From an uncultured Clostridia bacterium (lineage in GTDB: Bacteria; Bacillota; Clostridia; TANB77; CAG-508), in assembly GCA_947631725.1 (NCBI GenBank), contig CANRML010000069.1, forward strand, positions 1 through 6,454: a DNA stretch of 6,454 bases. Direction: 5' to 3'. A program made the translations under genes and the position numbers. The notes below the pieces were generated by a model. It made no database searches and was not told where the DNA came from. It was given only the letters and a program-made list of their open reading frames with translations. Shown in pieces: positions 1 to 5,589 of the stretch. Within the stretch, counting starts at the first letter, position 1, and every line of letters begins with the position of its first letter.

Positions 1-12
1 TGGTATTTTTTA

Positions 13-1047
13 TTAATTTGGAAAATCAAAATTTAAGTATACAAATTTGTTCATATCATAAGCTAAATTATTATCAATCATTTTTTTAGCGATTTTACAA
101 CATTTAGAGATTCTTTCTCCATTAAAAATAGGATCAATATATCTTATTTTCGCTCCATGATGTACATAATAGATGTTTTTAGGCTTTTCGTTTGATACCT
201 TAACTTTTTTTGCTTTTCTCCACATATTAAAAATTTCTTTATATCTAGATGATTCAATAATATTAATTACTTCACTTTCTTTCATTTCATATAAATCTTT
301 TTTTGATATTTTATTTTCTTCATTTAACTTTTTTAAAATATCAGCAATAAATTGCATAGAATATCTAGTTCTATCTTCACGATATATAACTGATAATATA
401 CTTGTGACTTTAACAAAACTTCTTGCTATTTTTTTAGTTTTAAATCCTAATTCAAATTCTTTTTCTTCGTTTTCTTGAATTTCTATATCATTATAAATTT
501 CTTTGATTGCTTCCAAGTCTAATAATTTATACGTAAATAAAGCATTTGATAAAGAATATTCTAGTCTATCAGCAGATAACTTTGGAGTGTCATTATCAGC
601 TATTGGATAGTGATGATAGTTATCTACTTCTGCTATATCAATATTATCTCTTTTTAAAAGAGTCATTATTTCTTTTGAGTTTTTTATCATTTCTGTTGTT
701 AAATCTTCTGTTGATTCCTGAGTCATATAATCACCATTTAGAAAGTCCACGCAATGTTTAAATGCAGGTGTTGCTATGTCATGAAATAATCCAGACAAAG
801 TTTGTTTTTTATCATGCGTAAAGTGCCATACTATTAATGCAACTGCTACTGAATGATCTAAACTAGAAAAGAAAAAATCACTTTCAAATAAATCAGAATA
901 AATTGTACCACAAGTAACACTAATATATTGTTGTGATAATAATTCTTTCGTATCTATATATTCATTTAGCCATTTAGGAAATTCTGGTTCTAAAATTTTA
1001 AAATATTCTTTTATTTCTTTATTAATCTTATCATAATATTTGCTCAT
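13..1047 (-). CDS. HD-domain phosphohydrolase, dGTPase/SAMHD1-like (344 aa)
   Basis: Complete gene encoding a probable metal-dependent phosphohydrolase, presumably cytosolic since no signal peptide or membrane segment is visible. The HD metal-binding pattern is complete: H65 (in LDHSVAVA), H89-D90 (in GLFHDIATPAFKH) and D160 (in SADRLEYSLSNA). The spacing, the extra H98 after the HD pair, and the DRLEY stretch recall dGTPase/YdhJ/SAMHD1-type enzymes (AlLHDiGHxPFxH and DRxDY). This makes a nucleoside triphosphate a possible substrate, but that is inference by eye. At 344 aa it is shorter than classical dGTPases. The C-terminal part (about 270-344) contains a conserved-looking AKIRYIDPIFNGERIS stretch of unknown role. 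The start is supported by an AGAAGGA ribosome binding site (1054-1060) 6 nt upstream and a promoter just beyond it. It diverges from the HAD-PHP pair. HD superfamily membership is confident; substrate is unknown. Confidence 0.85.
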   Translation of the reverse strand: MSKYYDKINKEIKEYFKILEPEFPKWLNEYIDTKELLSQQYISVTCGTIYSDLFESDFFFSSLDHSVAVALIVWHFTHDKKQTLSGLFHDIATPAFKHCVDFLNGDYMTQESTEDLTTEMIKNSKEIMTLLKRDNIDIAEVDNYHHYPIADNDTPKLSADRLEYSLSNALFTYKLLDLEAIKEIYNDIEIQENEEKEFELGFKTKKIARSFVKVTSILSVIYREDRTRYSMQFIADILKKLNEENKISKKDLYEMKESEVINIIESSRYKEIFNMWRKAKKVKVSNEKPKNIYYVHHGAKIRYIDPIFNGERISKCCKIAKKMIDNNLAYDMNKFVYLNFDFPN

Positions 1048-1073
1048 TTTTATTCCTTCTTTTAAATATTTTT

Positions 1074-1103
1074 ATTATAAATTACTAAATTGAAAAATAT
1101 CAA
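1074..1103 (-). promoter_or_regulatory. Sigma-A-type promoter for the HD-domain gene
   Basis: Read on the minus strand, a -35 TTGATA (1103-1098) is followed after 18 bp by a perfect -10 TATAAT (1079-1074). The expected transcript start is near 1067, giving a leader of about 20 nt that contains the AGAAGGA ribosome binding site. AT-rich DNA produces chance -10 boxes, but position and pairing with a 5/6 -35 make this a good candidate. Confidence 0.6.
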
Positions 1104-1126
1104 TCAGATTATACTATATTTTATAA

Positions 1127-1186
1127 TATTTTTATATAGGTAACTAAAATTTTATAAAATTTATATGTTATACCTTTATAAAGATA
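1127..1186. repeat. Imperfect 60-bp inverted repeat between divergent promoters
   Basis: The left arm (1127-1154) and the reverse complement of the right arm (1155-1186) align nearly throughout, with two or three mismatches and two 2-nt insertions in the right arm. The outer arms share TAT-TTTATA-AGGTA. The centre is a perfect 16-bp palindrome, AAATTTTATAAAATTT (1147-1162). It lies upstream of both divergent promoters and outside both predicted transcripts. It could be an operator, a cruciform-prone site, or the relic of a terminator or mobile element. The arms are AT-rich, so part of the match may be chance, but the shared AGGTA and AAC islands argue for real symmetry. Confidence 0.6.
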
Positions 1187-1292
1187 ATTTTAATTGGATT
1201 AATTTTTGTATCTTCTCCTTTCCTAACAAAAGTTAAACTATATAAGTAATTTCCAATATTTTTATACTTTTAGAACTAATATCCTTAAAAAA

Positions 1293-1321
1293 TTGCAAAT
1301 TTAATTTTCCTATTATATAAT
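1293..1321 (+). promoter_or_regulatory. Sigma-A-type promoter for the HAD-PHP operon
   Basis: A -35 TTGCAA (1293-1298) is followed after exactly 17 bp by a perfect -10 TATAAT (1316-1321). The expected transcript start is near 1328, leaving a short leader of about 19 nt that contains AAGGAGG (1335-1341) 5 nt before the ATG. It is close to the housekeeping consensus, so constitutive expression is likely unless something binds the upstream inverted repeat. Confidence 0.7.
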
Positions 1322-1346
1322 ATTTATACATAAAAAGGAGGTATTT

Positions 1347-1952
1347 ATGCAAGATGTTTATGTATTTGATATGGGTGGAGTAATTAAGGAATCGTTTAAT
1401 TTAGAAAAATTTTATTTAAATATTGAGGCTACAATTAAATTTGAAGATTTTAAAAAATATTGGGATGAAAATATTTTAGTTGCTGAAATAGGAAATATAT
1501 CTTCAGATGAATTTCTATATAGAATATTACAATATTCTTCATCAGCAAAGACAATAGAAGAAGCAAAAAAAATTTATGGAAAATGTACAGGAAATTTGTA
1601 TGGTGATACAATAGATATACTTTATTTAATAAAATCAAAAGGTAAAAAAATATATTTATTGTCAAATCTTAAACAAATTGATTTTGATTACTTAAAAACA
1701 AAATTAGATATTAATATATTTAATGATGTATTTTTATCATATAAATTAGGATGTATAAAAAATGATACAAAAATTTTTCAGATTTTAATTGATAAATTAG
1801 GAACAAATCCAAATAATATATATTTCTTTGATGATAAAAAAGAAAATATAAATAGTGCAAAGAAGCTGGGAATAAGGGCTTTTCAAATTACTGGAAATAC
1901 TATAAAACAAAAATGGACAAAATTACAAGAAAATGGTAAAATTAGTCTGTAA
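1347..1952 (+). CDS. HAD-superfamily hydrolase, YihX-like subfamily IA (201 aa)
   Basis: Probable small-molecule phosphatase of the haloacid dehalogenase superfamily, cytosolic. All four HAD motifs are visible: motif I FDMGGVI with nucleophile D8; motif II LLSN with S106; motif III lysine K138 in LGCIKNDTKIF; and motif IV YFFDDKKENI with D162/D163 as Mg2+ ligands. The helical stretch of about 20-90 between motifs I and II is a C1-type cap, as in subfamily IA. Residue 10, where classical HAD phosphatases carry the acid/base Asp (DxD), is Gly. The same occurs in YihX-type FDLGNV phosphatases, so this alone does not mean inactivity. The start has an ideal AAGGAGG and an upstream promoter. The PHP gene follows after 19 nt, indicating co-transcription. 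The fold is confident; the substrate (sugar phosphate, nucleotide or other) cannot be told. Confidence 0.85.
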   Translation: MQDVYVFDMGGVIKESFNLEKFYLNIEATIKFEDFKKYWDENILVAEIGNISSDEFLYRILQYSSSAKTIEEAKKIYGKCTGNLYGDTIDILYLIKSKGKKIYLLSNLKQIDFDYLKTKLDINIFNDVFLSYKLGCIKNDTKIFQILIDKLGTNPNNIYFFDDKKENINSAKKLGIRAFQITGNTIKQKWTKLQENGKISL

Positions 1953-1971
1953 TATTTGAAAGGATAAAGTT

Positions 1972-3117
1972 ATGAAAAAAATTTATGGATATGCTAAAAA
2001 TATAATAAGTAAAAAATATAAGTCAAATAATCTTGGACTTCACTGTCATTGTGCTGAAACTAGAGAAAACTTATTAAAACTATTGGAAAAAGCAAAACAA
2101 GAAAATGTAGGAGTCTTAGCTATTAATAATTACAAAAGTTTAAAAGTTTATACTCAAGTTCTGCCATTGCTTTCAGATAAAGACATAGAAGTATATAAAG
2201 GTATAAGGTTAATACCTTCTATTGAATTGCCAGCTAAATTTAATTTTACTAATTTAGATAATCAAAATTATAATATTGAAGTTCATATTTTAGGATATGG
2301 CGTAGATATTGAAAAAGAAGAACTCTTACAACAATTTTGCAGTAGAAATTATAAATCTATTAACCAAGAAGAAGAATTGCAAAGGTTAATAAAAATTGGT
2401 CACGAAATAGGTCTTGTTTTTAATGATGAAGATGCATATTTAGATTTAAAAGACGACAATAGAAAATTTGCAGGTAGAGCATTTATGCAAGCATTAATGG
2501 TAAATATGGAAGAAAATTTCTGTAAAGTTAGAGAAGAAAATAAAAAGAAATTACCATTTGAGTTAAGAACTAACTGGAGAGCCTTTCAAAATAGATGTGT
2601 TAAAGATATAAATAGTCCATTTTATTTAGATACATCAAGTCTAAATCCAGATGTAAATGAAGTTATTAATTTAATTCATCAAATGAGTGGAAAAGCATAT
2701 TTAGCACATCCTTCATCCTATTTTTCAAAAGCAGGAACTCTTAAAGATACGGATAAAGCATTTAAAAATGTTATAAAATTTGCTGAAGATTTTATCCAAA
2801 TGTATTCGCCTAGAAATAATAGTGAAGTATATATAAACGGTATAGAAGTATTTCATCCTTCTTATTTAGGAAATATGGAAGTAACAAGTGAAATAAAAAA
2901 ATTAGCAAATCAACATAAAATAGGAAGTTCAGGAGGAACCGATATTCATGTTGATAAAACTTTAACTAGTAGCGAAACTGTTAGTAGTGATAGTTTAGAA
3001 GGAAATGTAACAAAAAATAAGCTAAAGAAATATAAAATTTTAAGGAAAAAATCAATAGAAATATCTGAGTTAAGAAGGAAAATCATCGAAATAAGTAATA
3101 AAACTTTGGAAAGGTAA
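1972..3117 (+). CDS. PHP-domain metallohydrolase with altered third metal site (381 aa)
   Basis: Member of the polymerase and histidinol phosphatase (PHP) superfamily, closest by eye to TrpH/RNase AM-like phosphoesterases that act on nucleotides or RNA 5' ends. Metal-binding motifs in order: LHCH (H24, H26), IPSIEL (E85), EVHILGYGVD (H105), YLAHPSS (H246) and GGTDIH (D324, H326). The usual SDG aspartate after motif I is R31, and the TDH motif reads NNY (52-54), so two ligands of the third metal are absent. A basic extension of about 20 residues precedes the domain, an insert lies around 181-220, and the C-terminus is a lysine-rich, probably helical tail (345-381). AAAGGA (1959-1964) sits 7 nt before the ATG, and the gene is the second of the operon with the HAD gene. 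Superfamily assignment is confident. Whether it is a catalyst with altered specificity or a binding protein is open. Confidence 0.82.
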   Translation: MKKIYGYAKNIISKKYKSNNLGLHCHCAETRENLLKLLEKAKQENVGVLAINNYKSLKVYTQVLPLLSDKDIEVYKGIRLIPSIELPAKFNFTNLDNQNYNIEVHILGYGVDIEKEELLQQFCSRNYKSINQEEELQRLIKIGHEIGLVFNDEDAYLDLKDDNRKFAGRAFMQALMVNMEENFCKVREENKKKLPFELRTNWRAFQNRCVKDINSPFYLDTSSLNPDVNEVINLIHQMSGKAYLAHPSSYFSKAGTLKDTDKAFKNVIKFAEDFIQMYSPRNNSEVYINGIEVFHPSYLGNMEVTSEIKKLANQHKIGSSGGTDIHVDKTLTSSETVSSDSLEGNVTKNKLKKYKILRKKSIEISELRRKIIEISNKTLER

Positions 3118-3147
3118 ATTTCAAATAGAATTATATAAAACTGTTTC

Positions 3148-3183
3148 AAAAAAAGATGTCTGTTATAAATCAGACATCTTTTT
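3148..3183. terminator. Bidirectional intrinsic terminator between the PHP gene and sigH
   Basis: A perfect 13-bp stem pairs AAAAAGATGTCTG (3150-3162) with CAGACATCTTTTT (3171-3183) around an 8-nt loop. For plus-strand transcription from the PHP gene the 3' arm ends in five T. For minus-strand transcription from sigH the run is seven T. It lies about 30 nt after the PHP stop. The sigH stop codon (3165-3163) is in the loop, and the last sigH codons form one arm. Confidence 0.85.
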
Positions 3184-3804
3184 GATTGCTTTTTTTCTAA
3201 TTCTTTGAATAGCATTGTCAACAGATTTCACTGGTGCATCTACTTTTTGGGCTATTACTTCATAACTTTCTCCTTGGATAAATCTATCTAAAACTTGTTT
3301 TTCAAATTTACTCAAGCTACTTTCAATTGTAGAACTTACTTCTTTATAAAATTCTTCCTTCATCATTGTATCTAATGGATCTTCTACTGATTTATTATTA
3401 AATGTTTCTATTAATTCCATACTATCTTCTTCATTTGTATATGCAGAACCATTAAGAGATACATATGAATTTAAAGGCTGATGTTTCTGCCTTGTAGATG
3501 TTTTTATCGCAGTAATTAATTGCCTTTCGACACACATATTAGCAAAAGTTTTAAAACTATTTTGTTTTTCAGTATCAAAACTTCTAATTGCTTTATATAA
3601 TCCTATCATACCTTCTTGTATAATATCTTCTTTTTCTGCACCTACTATAAAAAACTTACTAACCTTATGATTTACCAATGGTTTGTATCTATTTAATAAA
3701 TATGTAAGTGCTTGCTCATTGCCTTCCCTTATTTTAGATATTAACTGCTCGTCAGTGTCATTTTGGAACTTATCTGTCGTGTAATATACACTCTCATTTT
3801 GCAT
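3163..3804 (-). CDS. sigH: RNA polymerase sporulation sigma factor SigH (213 aa)
   Basis: Alternative sigma-70 factor that directs RNA polymerase to early-stationary and sporulation-initiation promoters. It matches the remembered Bacillus subtilis SigH closely along its length (213 against 218 aa). Region 2 holds GAEKEDIIQEGMIGLYKAIR (55-74) and, in regions 2.3-2.4, SFKTFANMCVERQLITAIK (83-101), followed by the hallmark TRQKHQPLNSY (104-114). Region 4 (about 160-206) ends in a helix-turn-helix, SYEVIAQKVDAPVKSVDNAI. The start is set by AGGAGG (3821-3816), a rather long 11 nt from the ATG. The gene is last in a run with the GH18 gene (22-nt gap) and may have its own promoter across the GH18 stop. 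The rpmG-secE-nusG genes often found after sigH are absent; a terminator and a convergent gene follow instead. Confidence 0.95.
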   Translation of the reverse strand: MQNESVYYTTDKFQNDTDEQLISKIREGNEQALTYLLNRYKPLVNHKVSKFFIVGAEKEDIIQEGMIGLYKAIRSFDTEKQNSFKTFANMCVERQLITAIKTSTRQKHQPLNSYVSLNGSAYTNEEDSMELIETFNNKSVEDPLDTMMKEEFYKEVSSTIESSLSKFEKQVLDRFIQGESYEVIAQKVDAPVKSVDNAIQRIRKKAIKKMSDL

Positions 3805-3826
3805 TTGCTATAAATCCTCCTCGCTC

Positions 3827-5527
3827 TTATTGTAATGCTTCTTTAAAAATTTTCCAAACTTCTTCTGTCTCCATTCCTTTTTCCCATGAAGCAACTCCAC
3901 CTAATTGATATTTAGATATCAATTCTAATTTTGCCTGTAAAGATTTGTTATCTTCTATCCACATCTTTTTAGTGTTATTTCCTTCTTTGTATTCTACATA
4001 GTTTTGTGCTAAATCTTCCTTCCATTCTTTTTTTGCATCACTTGGAATAGTGTTGTCAATATCTTTCATTGCTACAACAGATTGTTTAACAATTTCTCCA
4101 TTAGCATTTTCTGTCCATAGCCTTGTATATAGTGGTACTGCTAATATGATTTTATTACTTTCGATTTCTTCTGTTTCTAGGAATTTCTTTAAGCTTAGTT
4201 CTACCCAGTTAAGACCTGCTGTTGTTCCTGATTTATTACTTGATGCTCCATATTCGTCATATGCCATAAATACAATGTAATCTGCTACATCTCCTATAAC
4301 ATGTCTATCAAAGCACATAGACCAAGTATCTCCTCCATCAGGTGCTGTTACATCAACAGATAATGTTAAGCCTAATTCCTTCATTCTAGGCATCAATTCA
4401 ATGATAAATCTAGAATAAAGGTCTTTATCTTCTTTTTTCATATTTTCAAAATCAAGATTTATACCATCTAATTTATATTTCATACATTTATTTATAATTT
4501 CTTCTATTAGTTCTTTTCGATTTTCATAGTGGTTCATTATATTTGATGTAACTCTCATCATGCCATCTCCAGCGTTTTGTAACATAGGCCACACTTTATA
4601 TTCGTTTTCCTTTGCCCAATCTAAATATGCTTGTCCTTGTGTTCCAATATTTTCAATAACTTTTCCTTCTTCATTTATTGCAAAAAATGCTGGTGATACA
4701 ACATTTATACCATCTATTGTTGTTCCTTTTCTATCTGGTGCTGTTGCAGATTGTGAATAATAATCCCATACGAGATTTACTTTTCCATCAATTTGTTTTT
4801 CTTCTTCTATATTTTGACGAGCAATAACTTCATTTGCGATTTTGTTCGTCTTAACATATCCGATTTTTCCTCTTTCTGTACGAATTTTTGCATATCCATC
4901 TTCGTTTTTCTCAACAACTATTACACATTCTCCTTTTTTTACTCTATCTACTGTCCTTGCTATGAACTTCTTAGTTGCTTTTACTGGAAGATCTTTTGTA
5001 ATAACTGCTTTTAGTTGTTCTTTTGTTATAGAATCAATTAGTAATACATTTGTATCTTTAATATGATTTATTTCTATATCATATACATCTTTTAATTCTT
5101 CTATTGGTAAATATATCATATCTCCTTGTTTCATTGCATGTGCTGATGTTCTCTTATCTGCTCCATTAATATTTATTTCATTTTTTTCAAAACTTAGTTC
5201 TGCTATTTTTTTATCATAAGTAGTTATTATTTTATCAGTTTCTTCGTCTTCATAAATATATTTATCAAAAAAACTTCCTAAATCTTGTTTTGACAAATAA
5301 ATCTTTCCATCTTGAATTAAGACTTGTCCTTTTAAATATTCAGTTACATTACGATTATTTATAATTAAATTAGTTGTTTTATAGTTTTCAGTAATAATAT
5401 AATTATTTGCAATTAATGCTGCTATTGCAAGTACAATTATTGCTACAATTATAGAAAATGTTATTATGATTCTTTTTTTCTTTTTTTGGATTTCTAATTT
5501 TGACATATTTTGAGGTTGTTTTTTCAT
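3827..5527 (-). CDS. Membrane-anchored GH18 glycosidase with stalk and SH3-like domain (566 aa)
   Basis: Probable extracytoplasmic glycoside hydrolase family 18 enzyme, acting on GlcNAc-containing polymers such as peptidoglycan or spore cortex. Order: basic N-terminus; one membrane segment (about 20-42); a copper-amine-oxidase-N-like stalk domain (about 53-166); an SH3-like wall-binding domain (about 171-233); and a GH18 barrel (about 248-566). The GH18 signature is DGINLDFE with catalytic acid E361 (D354 and D359 also present, N at the second D position). It is followed by MAYDEY (421-426), with the usual active-site Tyr, and by GGVASWEKG near the end, with the barrel-closing Trp. SleL/YaaH/YdhD-type spore enzymes have similar signatures. 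The ATG at 5527 is chosen because AAGGAAGGAA lies just upstream and KKKKR precedes the membrane segment. A longer TTG-started form from 5602 lacks a ribosome binding site and overlaps alkD. The gene sits directly upstream of sigH. Confidence 0.88.
   Translation of the reverse strand: MKKQPQNMSKLEIQKKKKRIIITFSIIVAIIVLAIAALIANNYIITENYKTTNLIINNRNVTEYLKGQVLIQDGKIYLSKQDLGSFFDKYIYEDEETDKIITTYDKKIAELSFEKNEININGADKRTSAHAMKQGDMIYLPIEELKDVYDIEINHIKDTNVLLIDSITKEQLKAVITKDLPVKATKKFIARTVDRVKKGECVIVVEKNEDGYAKIRTERGKIGYVKTNKIANEVIARQNIEEEKQIDGKVNLVWDYYSQSATAPDRKGTTIDGINVVSPAFFAINEEGKVIENIGTQGQAYLDWAKENEYKVWPMLQNAGDGMMRVTSNIMNHYENRKELIEEIINKCMKYKLDGINLDFENMKKEDKDLYSRFIIELMPRMKELGLTLSVDVTAPDGGDTWSMCFDRHVIGDVADYIVFMAYDEYGASSNKSGTTAGLNWVELSLKKFLETEEIESNKIILAVPLYTRLWTENANGEIVKQSVVAMKDIDNTIPSDAKKEWKEDLAQNYVEYKEGNNTKKMWIEDNKSLQAKLELISKYQLGGVASWEKGMETEEVWKIFKEALQ
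3829..3857 (-). promoter_or_regulatory. Possible internal promoter for sigH
   Basis: On the minus strand, -35 TTGGAA (3857-3852), a 17-bp spacer and -10 TACAAT (3834-3829) lie over the last codons and stop of the GH18 gene. The expected start near 3822 is immediately before the AGGAGG of sigH, giving a leader of about 18 nt. The -35 matches the sigma-A consensus at 4 of 6 positions and the -10 at 5 of 6. The alternative is read-through from the GH18 gene only. Confidence 0.35.
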
Positions 5528-5538
5528 TTTTATTTTTA

Positions 5539-5548
5539 TTCCTTCCTT
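5539..5548 (-). promoter_or_regulatory. Ribosome binding site fixing the GH18 gene start
   Basis: AAGGAAGGAA on the minus strand precedes the ATG at 5527 with an unusually long AT-only spacer, ATAAAAATAAAA. The spacer reads as a doubled ATAAAA unit; the HD gene has the same arrangement with a single unit. It supports the 5527 start over the TTG at 5602. Confidence 0.65.
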
Positions 5549-5561
5549 TGAATATATTACT

Positions 5562-5589
5562 ACTATATCATAAATTTTTGTTTTATGAA
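5562..5589 (-). promoter_or_regulatory. Possible extended -10 promoter for the GH18-sigH genes
   Basis: On the minus strand, TGATATAGT (5570-5562) is an extended -10 (TGnTATAGT). A weak -35, TTCATA (5589-5584), lies 16 bp upstream and overlaps the alkD stop. The transcript would start near 5555, inside the 55-nt alkD-GH18 gap. Read-through from alkD is equally possible. Confidence 0.35.

Larger units (their letters stand above)
1048..1346. other. Divergent intergenic region, HD gene / HAD-PHP operon
   Basis: This 299-nt gap is extremely AT-rich. It holds the two outward-facing promoters and the 60-bp imperfect inverted repeat listed separately. Between the repeat and the HAD promoter (about 1187-1292) I see only an isolated Shine-Dalgarno-like AAAGGAGAAG on the minus strand (1221-1212) with no start codon at a usable distance. 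No convincing small gene or RNA was found. Confidence 0.7.

Noticed and set aside
173..761. Two plus-strand frames (173-478 and 546-761) opposite the HD gene
   Set aside because: Leucine/phenylalanine/serine-rich low-complexity translations typical of antisense AT-rich coding DNA; the opposite strand carries an intact HD protein.
1199..1221. Orphan Shine-Dalgarno (AAAGGAG, minus strand) that might mark a decayed leader peptide
   Set aside because: No ATG, GTG or TTG at a usable distance; the only short frame would need an ATA start. Treated as chance.
1165..1236. Possible 23-residue plus-strand peptide in the divergent intergenic region
   Set aside because: No ribosome binding site, and the start lies inside the inverted repeat upstream of the predicted promoter.
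2946..3221. Minus-strand 91-codon frame antisense to the PHP 3' end and overlapping sigH
   Set aside because: It crosses the bidirectional terminator, has no family resemblance, and lies in the shadow of two well-supported genes.
3526..3532. Spo0A-box-like TGTCGAA (minus strand) inside sigH
   Set aside because: A single 7-mer within coding sequence, far from any promoter. A match by chance is expected at this window size.
4050..5066. Four plus-strand frames antisense to the GH18 gene
   Set aside because: They mirror a strongly supported coding region, overlap one another, and their translations show no recognisable domains.
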